From Candidatus Saccharimonadota bacterium (GTDB taxonomy: Bacteria > Patescibacteriota > Saccharimonadia > Saccharimonadales > Saccharimonadaceae), in assembly GCA_009785325.1 (NCBI GenBank), contig WQWN01000002.1:1-64000 (forward strand): DNA of 64,000 bases, written 5' to 3'. A program made the position numbers and the translations under genes. Under the pieces are notes generated by a model. It was not told where the DNA came from. It made no database searches and saw nothing but the letters and a program-made list of their open reading frames with translations. This document shows positions 1-8,057 of the stretch, piece after piece (within the stretch, counting starts at the first letter, position 1; every line of letters starts with the position of its first letter).

Positions 1-113
1 ACCAGTTGGTTATATACTTAAACTCATTTACTTATAAACGTACTGGGCTTATGCCCCAGTGTCGTTCAATTAACGACTACTTAGATTGTAGCATAAACGG
101 GATAGAATGTCAA
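1..113 (-). promoter_or_regulatory. Strong promoter and conserved structured leader of a gene beyond the left edge
   Basis: Read on the minus strand there is a -35 TTGACA (108-113), a 17-bp spacer and a -10 TACAAT (85-90). The transcript then runs left out of the window. The leader carries a GGGC-ATAA-GCCC stem extended to ACTGGG/CCCAGT (42-60). The whole block is a near repeat of 3331-3439, the promoter and leader of a small membrane-anchored protein gene, so the off-window gene is probably related or co-regulated. Confidence 0.75.
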
Positions 114-129
114 GGAGGGGGTGGTTAAA

Positions 130-163
130 TAAAATCGCCCCAGACGAACTGGAGCGATTTTGT
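130..163 (-). terminator. Intrinsic terminator of the RRM gene
   Basis: On the minus strand an AAAATCGC stem, an internal loop region and GCGATTTT are followed by ATTT. It lies just after the stop of the RRM gene. Confidence 0.75.
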
Positions 164-180
164 TGCTTAATACCTAGGAA

Positions 181-435
181 TTATTCCTTTGGTCGTGCGA
201 TTGAGACCTTGATCTCGCGTCCGTCGAGGGTTTGACCGTCGAGGCGATCGACAGCGACTTGGTTATTAGCAGCGTCTTCGAATTCTACGAATCCGAAACC
301 ACGGCTGCGACCAGTGTCACGATCGGTGATTACGCGAGCAGATTTGACCTCACCAACAGACTCAAAGAAAGCTTTGAGGCTGTCATCTGTAGTAGCATAG
401 GCTAGTGAGCCTATGAAAAGATTTTGTGGTTGCAT
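181..435 (-). CDS. RRM-domain RNA-binding protein (cold-shock RBP type)
   Basis: This is an 84-aa protein made of a single RNA recognition motif. RNP2 reads LFIGSL near residue 6 and RNP1 reads RGFGFVEF near residue 46, with the aromatic residues that stack on RNA bases. Its length is typical of stand-alone bacterial RRM proteins, which act as cytoplasmic RNA chaperones and are often cold induced. It is monocistronic, with a -10 TATAAT on the minus strand at 524-529, a weak -35, a 5' UTR of about 80 nt and its own terminator. The long leader is compatible with cold regulation, but that is inference. Confidence 0.93.
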   Translation of the reverse strand: MQPQNLFIGSLAYATTDDSLKAFFESVGEVKSARVITDRDTGRSRGFGFVEFEDAANNQVAVDRLDGQTLDGREIKVSIARPKE

Positions 436-523
436 ATACTTCTCATATTTTTTAACATCAGATCGACCAGATATGTGTTACGCAATATTTGATGCTTTCC
501 ACTTGAATCTTCTGAACGAGGTG

Positions 524-552
524 ATTATATCATGGCGGTGGCAAAAATGATA
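524..552 (-). promoter_or_regulatory. Promoter of the RRM gene
   Basis: The minus strand has a consensus -10 TATAAT at 524-529. A poor -35 (TATCAT, 547-552) sits at 17-bp spacing. Confidence 0.6.
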
Positions 553-576
553 GTGGGATTTTAATGAAAATGGGGG

Positions 577-605
577 TTTACAAAATATTTTGGGCGAGAT
601 AGAAT
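577..605 (+). promoter_or_regulatory. Promoter of the orphan small RNA
   Basis: TTTACA (577-582), a 17-bp spacer and TAGAAT (600-605). No start codon with a good Shine-Dalgarno follows before the terminator at 730-757. Confidence 0.7.
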
Positions 606-611
606 AAGCGT

Positions 612-762
612 AAGCTGGTACGCTTCACTGGGGTTCCAAGGCGAACTCTAGAAGTGTGGAAACTTTAAAATAAACAGGATTAAAACAAAACAAAGCGTTT
701 TCTGCCCCATAGGGTGGGTGCGTAGCAGCAAAAGTGAGTCTTTAGGGACTCACTTTTATTTG
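612..762 (+). ncRNA. Candidate structured small RNA, about 150 nt, family not recognised
   Basis: A clear promoter (577-605) and a rho-independent terminator (730-757) bracket about 120 nt without a credible ORF. The 5' end folds into GCGTA/TACGC (608-623). A second element has CTGC and GCAG arms around 700-727, directly before the terminator. I compared it by eye with the signatures of SRP RNA (GGAAG...GCAGCC), tmRNA and RNase P and found none; its size would suit 6S or SRP. It lies upstream of, and may partly read into, the DUF308 gene, but the terminator suggests an independent transcript. Confidence 0.55.
729..760 (+). terminator. Intrinsic terminator of the small RNA
   Basis: AAAAGTGAGTC / GACTCACTTTT, an 11-bp arm with a six-base loop, followed by ATTT. 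Confidence 0.85.
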
Positions 763-843
763 GATAGCAGAGCGGATATTGCGAAGAGAAGGTGCTAGTG
801 GTAAACTGGAGTAAATTGTAATTAAACAGGTCTAGGAGGAGAG

Positions 844-1512
844 ATGAAACAGAAGGTCAAAAAATACGTAGAGGATCACTGGTGGGCGTTTGGGCTGCAG
901 GCAGTAATAGGGATAATTTTCGGGTTGGTGGCGTTGTTTTTGCCGCAACCTACGGTGTTTGAATATGGTGCAGATCATGCAGCGGAGCAGTTGCCGGTTC
1001 TGGCGACAGTGGTAGCGGGTGCGTTGGTGCTTCTCGGTGTGATTGAGATATTTAGGACGCTGATTAGTGTCAAAACGCAGAAGGACTGGGGGCTGAGTTT
1101 GTTGATCGCTGTGGTGTCGGTAGGTGTCGGTGTAGCGGCGTATGTGGGGCGTGATTCGGGTTATGCGATGTTGTCGTTTATTATTGGGTCGTTTTTGGTG
1201 TTGAAGGGTGTGTTTGATTTGATCGTAGGATTTGCAGTACATGATGACTCTACAGATCGAATTATCTGGGCGGCGAGTGGTATTGCAGGGGCGGTGCTAG
1301 GCGTGGCGATTGTGAATTATCCAAATACTGGGGCGAATCAGTTTATCGCGGTGTTTGGTGCTTATATGTTGATATTTGGTGTTGCGAATTTGATCTATGC
1401 AGCGCACTCGCGGGCGATCTGGAATGAGCTGAAAGAAGAAAAGATGAGTAGGAAAGAGGCTGCTAAGAGGATAAAAACGAAGAGGGCGGCAAAGAAAGCT
1501 AGTAAAAAGTAG
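844..1512 (+). CDS. HdeD/DUF308-family integral membrane protein
   Basis: This 222-aa protein starts HWWAFGLQ, the typical opening of DUF308/HdeD proteins. About six hydrophobic segments follow between residues 15 and 190, and the cytoplasmic tail is Lys/Ala-rich and strongly basic. The start follows a good Shine-Dalgarno (AGGAGGAGAG). In enterobacteria HdeD is linked to acid stress, but no biochemical role can be deduced here. The stop lies 8 nt before murF, so the two are probably co-transcribed. The basic tail of about 35 residues is longer than usual and could bind nucleic acid or acidic lipid. Confidence 0.8.
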   Translation: MKQKVKKYVEDHWWAFGLQAVIGIIFGLVALFLPQPTVFEYGADHAAEQLPVLATVVAGALVLLGVIEIFRTLISVKTQKDWGLSLLIAVVSVGVGVAAYVGRDSGYAMLSFIIGSFLVLKGVFDLIVGFAVHDDSTDRIIWAASGIAGAVLGVAIVNYPNTGANQFIAVFGAYMLIFGVANLIYAAHSRAIWNELKEEKMSRKEAAKRIKTKRAAKKASKK

Positions 1513-1520
1513 CGGCGGCG

Positions 1521-2822
1521 ATGTTTAAGAGTTACGTACAGAAAAAGCTAGAGGAGTATGTGCGGCGGTATTTTGCGGCGCATCCGAATGTGAAACTGAT
1601 CGGGGTGGCGGGAAGTGTCGGGAAGACGAGTACAAAGGCGGCGATCGCGGAGATTCTGACGGAAGGGTTTCGGGTGAGGATGGAATTGAAGAATTATAAT
1701 ACTGAGATCAGCGCGCCGATGGCGATTCTGGGGATTGATATGCCCGAGAAGGTGAGGAGTTTCTGGGCGTGGCGGAAGGTGTTTAAGATTGCGAAACAAA
1801 GGATCGCGACGCCGGATGATGTGGATATTATCGTGCAGGAGCTGGGGACGGATAGGGTGGGAGATATGGCGAATTTTATGAGATATCTGAAGCTAGATGT
1901 GGCGATCGTGACTGGGGTAACAGCAGAGCATATGGAGCAGTTCGTGACTCTGGAAAATGTGGCGAAAGAAGAACTGATGGCGGCGAATATGGCGGAGATA
2001 GCGTTTATTAATCGGGATGACGTGGACGGTGAGGCTTTTGCGGGGCTTTTGACGAATCAGAATATTGTGACGTATGGAAATAATGATCCGGCGCAGTATA
2101 GTTTTATGGTCGAGGATTTTGATTTTGAAAAGGGATATACAGGGGTATTCAAGACGGTAGAGCTGGGGGATATTCCTGCGACGGTACGAGTGTTTGGTGA
2201 GCATAGCCTCAGGCCAGTGCTAGCTGCGGTGGCTGTGGGGTGCAAGATGGGGATGAGTCGGGAGCAGATCCAAAATGGGTTACTCAGGACGAGGCCAGTG
2301 GCAGGAAGGATGAATGTCCTGAAGGGGCTGGCGGGGTCGATGATTATTGACGATACGTATAATTCGAGTCCAGCGGCGATGAGTGCGGCGCTGAAAACGC
2401 TTTATGAAGTGAGTGCGCCAAGCAGGATTGCGGTGATTGGTGATATGAACGAGATGGGGGCAGAGTCGGCGGCGGAGCATGAAAAGATCGGGAAGATGTG
2501 TGATCCTGCGCTGCTCTCGTGGGTAATTACTGTGGGGGCGGAGGCGGAGAAGTATCTGGCGCCAGCGGCGCAGACGCGCGGATGTCAAGTGAGGAGCTTT
2601 AAGGATGCGGTTAGTGCTGTGCCGTTTATCATGGGGGTGCTGGAGCGAGAATATGGTGCGGCGGTGCTTTTCAAGGGTTCGCAAGGGGGGATTTACCTGG
2701 AAGAGATAGTGAAGGATGTGTTGCATTCTTCTAGTGATGTGGTTGATTTGGTGAGGCAGTCGCCTGCGTGGATGCAGGAGAAGCGAGAGTTTTTTGCTAA
2801 AGTGCAGGAGAGTGATGAGTAG
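1521..2822 (+). CDS. murF: UDP-N-acetylmuramoyl-tripeptide--D-alanyl-D-alanine ligase-like Mur ligase
   Basis: This 433-aa cytoplasmic ATP-dependent ligase would add D-Ala-D-Ala to the UDP-MurNAc-tripeptide in peptidoglycan synthesis. The ATP loop GSVGKTSTK is at about residue 31. The Mur central signatures NYNTE and the MurF-type DDTYNSSPAAM, near residue 273, are visible, as is the C-terminal domain (GDMNEMG). The N-terminal UDP-binding domain is shorter than in E. coli MurF, as in other small-genome Mur ligases. The start is close behind the DUF308 gene with little Shine-Dalgarno, suggesting translational coupling. Confidence 0.88.
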   Translation: MFKSYVQKKLEEYVRRYFAAHPNVKLIGVAGSVGKTSTKAAIAEILTEGFRVRMELKNYNTEISAPMAILGIDMPEKVRSFWAWRKVFKIAKQRIATPDDVDIIVQELGTDRVGDMANFMRYLKLDVAIVTGVTAEHMEQFVTLENVAKEELMAANMAEIAFINRDDVDGEAFAGLLTNQNIVTYGNNDPAQYSFMVEDFDFEKGYTGVFKTVELGDIPATVRVFGEHSLRPVLAAVAVGCKMGMSREQIQNGLLRTRPVAGRMNVLKGLAGSMIIDDTYNSSPAAMSAALKTLYEVSAPSRIAVIGDMNEMGAESAAEHEKIGKMCDPALLSWVITVGAEAEKYLAPAAQTRGCQVRSFKDAVSAVPFIMGVLEREYGAAVLFKGSQGGIYLEEIVKDVLHSSSDVVDLVRQSPAWMQEKREFFAKVQESDE

Positions 2823-2849
2823 ATAAAGGTAAAGGGTTCGGAGTGTGAA

Positions 2850-2876
2850 AAAAGAGCGCATGTAGCGCTCTTTTTG
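2850..2876. terminator. Bidirectional intrinsic terminator between murF and the small - strand gene
   Basis: AGAGCGC/GCGCTCT stem flanked by A-rich sequence on the left and TTTTT on the right, so it can end transcripts from both sides. Confidence 0.85.
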
Positions 2877-2910
2877 TGAAGCGAATGAGTTTAGGTGTTG
2901 GGTTTATGAA

Positions 2911-3210
2911 CTATTGACCGAATAATTCGCGCATCGATCTAGAGAGTCTCGTCCAAAGATTATCATCGTTGATACGAATGACTTCTATTGAAGGATCGAT
3001 TAAATGGGCGAACTCTGGGTAGAACTCAGCAACTTGGGTGCGAACTTGCGTATCTGTCATGTGATGCATACTCATTACCGTTATGCGGTGCGTAGCAGTG
3101 GTAGGCTGCTCGTCTAGCTGCACTTCGTTGTTTCCAGAAAATGTGAAAATTAATACAAGTACAAATACTACTGCGAAGAAAGCTCCCGTTCCTATAGTCC
3201 GTCTTCTCAT
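2911..3210 (-). CDS. Small single-pass (signal-anchored) protein, unknown function
   Basis: This 99-aa protein starts at MRRRTIGTG. I chose this start because GGAGG (3218-3222) sits 7 nt upstream, while the longer frame has none. An N-terminal basic stretch and a hydrophobic segment (about residues 8-25) suggest a signal anchor, with about 70 residues outside the membrane and no cysteines. No family was recognised. It has a strong promoter and a leader of about 190 nt with three hairpins, one immediately before the ribosome binding site. The promoter and leader are repeated at 1-113. Confidence 0.6.
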   Translation of the reverse strand: MRRRTIGTGAFFAVVFVLVLIFTFSGNNEVQLDEQPTTATHRITVMSMHHMTDTQVRTQVAEFYPEFAHLIDPSIEVIRINDDNLWTRLSRSMRELFGQ

Positions 3211-3225
3211 TCTATTACCTCCATG

Positions 3226-3320
3226 GCAGCTCCCTATGGGCTGCAATTTTTATTTTTGCGCCCACATAAGAGTAGGCATATATATCGACAGAAAACTATC
3301 AACATATACACCTACTCTTG
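3226..3320 (-). promoter_or_regulatory. Structured 5' leader elements of the 99-aa protein gene
   Basis: A 9-bp stem AAGAGTAGG/CCTACTCTT (3268-3276 with 3311-3319) closes a long AU-rich hairpin. A second hairpin GCAGC/GCTGC (3226-3244) ends four bases before the Shine-Dalgarno, so it could affect ribosome access. The fold is inferred from sequence only. Confidence 0.55.
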
Positions 3321-3330
3321 GCTGTAAAGC

Positions 3331-3439
3331 CAGTTGGATATATAAACTCATTTACTTGTGAATGTACTGGGCTTATGCCCTATATGTCATACTTCTAAAT
3401 GACCACTTAGATTGTAGCATAAACAGAATAGAATGTCAA
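3331..3439 (-). promoter_or_regulatory. Promoter and conserved leader, second copy
   Basis: Minus strand -35 TTGACA (3434-3439), 17-bp spacer, -10 TACAAT (3411-3416), then a leader with a GGGC-ATAA-GCCC hairpin. It is a near copy of 1-113, with the promoter core almost identical and the leader matching with a few gaps. Confidence 0.8.
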
Positions 3440-3506
3440 GGGGGTGGGTGGTGGTGAGAGGTGATGAGATGAGGTATAATTGGGCGAAGAAAGAAAGTGA
3501 GACGAT

Positions 3507-6500
3507 ATGAAGCGATACAACCCGAGTGAAATTGAACCTAAGTGGCAGGCGAAATGGGAAGATGGTAGGTATGAGGCGAAAGACTTTAGCGAAAAGGCGA
3601 AGTATGTGATGCTCACGGAGTTTCCATATCCGAGTGGAGATGGGTTGCATCTGGGGCATACGCGGGAATACACACTGGGAGATGTGATCGCGCGGTATCG
3701 GCGAGCGAAGGGCGAGAATGTGCTGTATCCGATGGGGTTTGATGCTTTTGGGTTGCCGACAGAGAATTATGCGATCAAAAATGGAATTACGCCGCAGGAG
3801 GCGACGGCGCGGAATGTCGAGACGTTTACGAAGCAGATGAAGTCGCTGGGGTATTCGATTGATTGGGGGAGGAGTTTTTCGACGACGGATCCTGATTATT
3901 ATAAGTGGACGCAATGGTTGTTTTTGCAGTTTTATAAGGCGGGTCTGGCGTATCAGGATGAGATTGCGATTAATTGGTGTCCGGCGTGTAAGACGGGACT
4001 AGCGAACGAGGAGGTGATCGGGGGGCTGCACGAGAGGTGTGAGAAACCAGTTGAGAAAAAGACACTGAAGCAGTGGATGATGAGAATTACGGATTATGCG
4101 GATCGGCTGATCGATGGGCTGAGGACGGTGGATTATCCGAGTAGGATTGCGGATCAGCAAGTGAATTGGATCGGGAGGAGTGAGGGGGCGGAGATTGAGT
4201 TTAAGGTGGACGATCGGCCTCTGTTTAGATCTGAAGAGAATCCGGTGCGGGAGGATAAGGAATTTACGAAGCGGGATTTCGTGCAAGTGCATGTTTATGA
4301 TCCGAAGACGAAAAAATATCTGATGGTGAAGTGGAAGAAACAGCCGTGGGTGTCGTGTGTAGGTGGGGGTGTGGATGGTCGGGATGTTGTGGAGGCGGCA
4401 CGGGAGGAGGTGAAAGAGGAGACGGGGTATGTAGATCTGGAGTTTAAGCGAGTGGTCGGTGAGTATCGGTCGGAATTTTATGCGGCGAATAAGGATGTAA
4501 ATCGAGATCTGAGTGCTACGGCAGTTTTGTTTGAGCTGAAGAGCGGGAAGCGGGAAGAGATGAGTGAGGAGGAGAAGGCGATTCAGGAGCCGATGTGGAT
4601 GACGAGGGCGGAGATTGAGAGTTCTGAGGCGGAGATGCCAGCTTATAAAGAGACGATGTGGGTGTTTGGGGAAATGGATAAAGGTGCACGGGAGGAGCGG
4701 AAGATCAAGGTGTTTACGACGCGGGCGGATACGATTTTCGGGGCGACTTTTATGGTGCTGGCGCCTGAACATCCGATGGTGGCGGAGTTGGCGACGGATG
4801 AGCAGAGGAAAGTGGTTGAAAAGTATGTGAAGACGGCGGGAGCGAAGAGTGAGATCGAGCGGCAGGAGAATAAGGAGAAAACAGGAGTGTTTACGGGGGC
4901 GTATGTGATTAATCCTGCGAGTGGTGAGCGGATGGAGATTTGGGTGGCGGATTATGTGTTGATGGGGTATGGCGAGGGGGCGATTATGGCGGTGCCGGGG
5001 CATGATGAGCGGGATTTTGAGTTTGCGATGAAGTTTGGACTGCCAGTGAAGCAGGTGGTGATGTCTAGTGGAGTGGATCCTAAGAATCCGCCGAAGGAAG
5101 GGCTGGAGATGGTAGAGCGGTCTACGGTTTTTGCGCATTTGAGGGATAAGAAGACGGGGAAGTTTGCGCTACTGGAGTGGCATGAGACACTGGAAGGTGT
5201 AGTGACGGCGGTGATGGGAGGGGTTGAGGAGGGAGAGACGGCGGAAGAAGCGGCTTTAAAGGAGTTCGAGGAGGAGGTGGGGATTACGGGAATGAAATTG
5301 GTGAAGAAGTGTCTCTGGAAGACTTCAGCGGAGTATTGTGCGTCGCATAAGGGGGTGAATCGGAAGTCAGTGGGGGAGTGGTTGTTGTTTGAGGTGGATG
5401 GAGTGGGCGAGCGAGCGCAGGTGGACGAAAAAGAGGAGAGGCAACATACTTTGATTTGGGTGGATGAGGGAAAGGTTTTGGAAACTTTGACACCTGATGA
5501 TCAGAAATTGGGATGGAAGTTGTTGATGGAGGATGGGGTGTTTGCAGGTGTGGGGGAGATGGTGAATTCTGGGAAGTTTAACGGGAAGAGATCGGATGTG
5601 GCGGCGGTGGAGATTGTGGAGTGGCTGGAAGAGAAGGGTGTGGCGCGGAGGCGGACGACTTATAAATTGCGGGATTGGATTTTTAGTCGACAGAGGTACT
5701 GGGGAGAGCCGATTCCGATCATCCACTGTGATAGGTGTGGTGTGGTGCCTGTGCCTGATAAAGATTTGCCGGTGGTGTTGCCCGAAGTGGAGGATTATGA
5801 GCCGACCGATGACGGACATAGTCCGTTGGCGAGTGTGAAGGAGTGGGTGGAGGTGAAGTGTCCGAAGTGTGGGGATGATGCAGAGAGGGAGACGGATACG
5901 ATGCCGAACTGGGCGGGGTCGAGCTGGTATTGGTTGAGGTATTTCGATGCGCGGAATGATGAAGAATTTGCGGCGCGGGAGAAATTGGACTACTGGGGTG
6001 AGGTGGATCTGTATCTGGGAGGAATGGAACATACGACGCTACACTTGCTTTACTCGAGGTTTTGGCATCAGTTTTTGCATGATCAGGGACTAGTGCCGAC
6101 AGCGGAGCCGTATGCGGCGCGGCGTGGGCAGGGAATCGTGCTGGCGACGGATGGGACGAAAATGTCGAAGTCTAAAGGGAATGTGGTGAATCCGAGTACG
6201 GTGATTGATGATGGGTATGGGGCGGATGCATTGAGGACGGCGATCGTTTTTCTCGCGCCGTATGACCAGACGACTCCGTGGAGTCCTGAAGGTGTGGCGG
6301 GGACATATCGGTTTATAAATCGGGTGTGGAATTTGGTGCAGGAGTATTTGGAGGCGGAGGTGGTTAGTGAAGGCGCGAAAGATGCGGAGGTGCGGGCGGT
6401 GCAGAATCGGGTCGTGAAGAAGGTGAGTGAGGATCTGGAGGGGATGCACTTTAATACGGCAGTGGCGGCGTTGATGGAGGGAGTGAATGAGTTGTTTAAG

Positions 6501-6869
6501 TTGAAGCTGGAAGGGTTTAGCGAGGTGTGGCAAGGGGTGTTGGAGGATTTAGTGAGGTGTATGGCGCCTTTTGCGCCGCATGTGGCTGCGGAATTGTTTG
6601 AGCAACTGGGCGGTGGGTCTGTGGAAGAGGCGGGGTGGCCGACATGGGATGAGAAATATCTAGTGGCGAGTGAGGCGGAGGTGGTGGTGCAGGTGAATGG
6701 AAAGTTGCGTGGAAAGGTGGTGGTTGCGGCGGAGGATGCGAAGGATGAGGAAAAAGTGAAGGCGATGGCGCTGGAGCAAGAGAATGTGCAGAAATTTACA
6801 GAAGGGAAGAAGGTAGTGAAGGTGATTTACGTGGCGAAGCGGCACTTGGTGAATGTGGTGGTGAAATAG
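3507..6869 (+). CDS. leuS: Leucyl-tRNA synthetase with two NUDIX domains inserted in and around the editing domain
   Basis: This class Ia synthetase charges tRNA-Leu. HLGH (HIGH motif) is near residue 49 and KMSKS near 885. The CP1 editing core includes TTRADTIFGATF and GHDERDFEFA. At 1120 aa it is about 250-300 residues longer than normal. The extra length is two NUDIX-like domains, one at about residues 250-393 before TTRADTIFG and one at about 541-672 before the NSGKFNG segment. The second has an almost canonical NUDIX box (G-x5-E-x7-KEFEEEVGI). In the first the key E and R positions are R and E, so it may be inactive or altered. Both share the pattern K-x-VNR...LFE after the box, so one may be a duplicate of the other. 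The -10 TATAAT is at 3475-3480. Confidence 0.95.
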   Translation: MKRYNPSEIEPKWQAKWEDGRYEAKDFSEKAKYVMLTEFPYPSGDGLHLGHTREYTLGDVIARYRRAKGENVLYPMGFDAFGLPTENYAIKNGITPQEATARNVETFTKQMKSLGYSIDWGRSFSTTDPDYYKWTQWLFLQFYKAGLAYQDEIAINWCPACKTGLANEEVIGGLHERCEKPVEKKTLKQWMMRITDYADRLIDGLRTVDYPSRIADQQVNWIGRSEGAEIEFKVDDRPLFRSEENPVREDKEFTKRDFVQVHVYDPKTKKYLMVKWKKQPWVSCVGGGVDGRDVVEAAREEVKEETGYVDLEFKRVVGEYRSEFYAANKDVNRDLSATAVLFELKSGKREEMSEEEKAIQEPMWMTRAEIESSEAEMPAYKETMWVFGEMDKGAREERKIKVFTTRADTIFGATFMVLAPEHPMVAELATDEQRKVVEKYVKTAGAKSEIERQENKEKTGVFTGAYVINPASGERMEIWVADYVLMGYGEGAIMAVPGHDERDFEFAMKFGLPVKQVVMSSGVDPKNPPKEGLEMVERSTVFAHLRDKKTGKFALLEWHETLEGVVTAVMGGVEEGETAEEAALKEFEEEVGITGMKLVKKCLWKTSAEYCASHKGVNRKSVGEWLLFEVDGVGERAQVDEKEERQHTLIWVDEGKVLETLTPDDQKLGWKLLMEDGVFAGVGEMVNSGKFNGKRSDVAAVEIVEWLEEKGVARRRTTYKLRDWIFSRQRYWGEPIPIIHCDRCGVVPVPDKDLPVVLPEVEDYEPTDDGHSPLASVKEWVEVKCPKCGDDAERETDTMPNWAGSSWYWLRYFDARNDEEFAAREKLDYWGEVDLYLGGMEHTTLHLLYSRFWHQFLHDQGLVPTAEPYAARRGQGIVLATDGTKMSKSKGNVVNPSTVIDDGYGADALRTAIVFLAPYDQTTPWSPEGVAGTYRFINRVWNLVQEYLEAEVVSEGAKDAEVRAVQNRVVKKVSEDLEGMHFNTAVAALMEGVNELFKLKLEGFSEVWQGVLEDLVRCMAPFAPHVAAELFEQLGGGSVEEAGWPTWDEKYLVASEAEVVVQVNGKLRGKVVVAAEDAKDEEKVKAMALEQENVQKFTEGKKVVKVIYVAKRHLVNVVVK

Positions 6870-6880
6870 GGTAGACATAG

Positions 6881-6910
6881 AAAAACCCCGCCTGGTTTAG
6901 GCGGGGGTGG
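6881..6910 (-). terminator. Terminator of the transglutaminase-like gene, overlapping its stop codon
   Basis: On the minus strand CCCCGCC...GGCGGGG is followed by TTTTTC. The stop codon of the minus-strand gene lies inside the stem. On the + strand no T-run follows, so leuS is not clearly terminated here. Confidence 0.8.
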
Positions 6911-7673
6911 TGAAGAGGGTGGTGAATATTTCTTCGGTAATGACTGGGGTTGAAATACTATCTCCGCGGATGTCGTTGAATGTATGGCCGTCTGTATCTC
7001 TGAGAATTTGTTCAAGCTGATGGATGTTTCTGAAATTGAAATTGTCGTAGTTGTGGCGGGGATTATTTGCGTTGAAGATATGGCATATTTCGGAAAGTAA
7101 GAAGGAGGTTTTGGGAGATTTGAGGCGATTGACTAACTCTGTAATACTGGGTATTTGGCTGAATTCGGAGTGGCTGCAAGTGAACCGAATGTCGGGAGAG
7201 TTTTCGCGATAGAATAGTTTTTTAGAGATTGCGCAAGGTGTAAGCCATGCCAGGTCTATACAGAACCATTTGCCAAGATAGCGGATTTCGAGCCAGCTAT
7301 GTGTGTAGTTTGCGGCGTATCCGCGAACAATGCGAGAAGTCGGATTGTTGAGCGCGATCATGGCGAGAGTGCTAGACGCGTAGCAAAGTCCGACTTGGTT
7401 TCGTTTGTCACTTAGCTGCTTGAAGATACTTAAGATAGCGAAAAGCGAAAGTGGCTGGCCGTTGCAATATAGTTTGTCGAATCTCTGGAGGCAATAGTCA
7501 AAGCAGAGGATGTCGCGCCAGCGATTTGGGCGAGTGTATATGAGGATAATAAGAGGGATGTACGTCTTGCTTTTAGTAGCTAGCGGAACTAGGACTTTGA
7601 GCTGAGCAATGACGATACAGGCGAGTATCATATACGCAAACAGGAGTATTGGGGTATAGTACAGGATAAACAT
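6897..7673 (-). CDS. Transglutaminase-like (papain fold) protein with N-terminal membrane segment
   Basis: This is a 258-aa protein. I start it at MFILYY because AAAGGTGG lies about 9 nt upstream; a GTG 12 nt earlier is the alternative. One hydrophobic helix covers residues 1-30. A transglutaminase-type Cys-His-Asp triad follows: GLCYASS, then HSWLEI and CIDLAW, with the usual spacing of core transglutaminase/cysteine-protease folds. Bacterial members act as proteases or amide-modifying enzymes, often at the envelope; the substrate is unknown. It is monocistronic with its own promoter (7713-7741) and terminator. Confidence 0.75.
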   Translation of the reverse strand: MFILYYTPILLFAYMILACIVIAQLKVLVPLATKSKTYIPLIILIYTRPNRWRDILCFDYCLQRFDKLYCNGQPLSLFAILSIFKQLSDKRNQVGLCYASSTLAMIALNNPTSRIVRGYAANYTHSWLEIRYLGKWFCIDLAWLTPCAISKKLFYRENSPDIRFTCSHSEFSQIPSITELVNRLKSPKTSFLLSEICHIFNANNPRHNYDNFNFRNIHQLEQILRDTDGHTFNDIRGDSISTPVITEEIFTTLFTTPA

Positions 7674-7712
7674 GGAGGACACCACCTTTTTAAAGTACTT
7701 GTGAATGGTGCA

Positions 7713-7741
7713 ATTGTATAATATATTTGGTTATTTGTCTA
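7713..7741 (-). promoter_or_regulatory. Promoter of the transglutaminase-like gene
   Basis: Minus strand TAGACA (7736-7741), 17-bp spacer, TACAAT (7713-7718). Confidence 0.75.
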
Positions 7742-7761
7742 GGGCAAGTGTGACTTACCTC

Positions 7762-7790
7762 TTGAAAGGCGGGCGGATGAGGTGTATAAT
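7762..7790 (+). promoter_or_regulatory. Promoter of the rpmF-like/nusB/nudix/rnc cluster
   Basis: TTGAAA (7762-7767), 17-bp spacer, TATAAT (7785-7790). Confidence 0.75.
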
Positions 7791-7832
7791 GTGGAGCAAA
7801 TTGACTAATATTGATTAAGTAAGGAGTAATCC

Positions 7833-8027
7833 GTGCCAGAACCAAAAAAGCAAAGTAGTCCGAGAAAGACAGGCCTGAGGCGTTCGCATCTCAGACTGGA
7901 TCTTGCTAGGACTGTGAATAAGACTTCTCCAGTGAAAGCGTTTGAGACAAAAAAACAGACGCCAGGACTCGGTGTGAAGTGCGCCAAGAAGACCGAAAAG
8001 AAGAGTACGCCTAAAAAGGCGAAGTAA
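7833..8027 (+). CDS. rpmF: Probable ribosomal protein bL32
   Basis: This 64-aa, very basic protein has a GTG start behind AAGGAG. The N-terminus (P-x-PKKQSS followed by GLRRSH) matches the bL32 pattern in which PK-rich residues precede an RRSH/RRAH stretch. The rest is Lys-rich and lacks the CxxC zinc pair of classical L32, as in C- type paralogs. Position immediately before nusB fits a translation operon. The assignment rests on the N-terminal pattern only; another small basic ribosomal protein is the alternative. Confidence 0.6.
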   Translation: MPEPKKQSSPRKTGLRRSHLRLDLARTVNKTSPVKAFETKKQTPGLGVKCAKKTEKKSTPKKAK

Positions 8028-8057
8028 ATTAGCAAAATTAAACAGAGACAAACGTTA

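Noticed and set aside
612-762. Assignment of the small RNA as SRP RNA
   Set aside because: It ends with GCAGC but lacks the conserved GGAA tetraloop and the preceding pairs; kept as unidentified.
3083-3361. A 92-codon + strand ORF across the leader
   Set aside because: It is antisense to the 99-aa gene and its structured leader, without ribosome site or domain.
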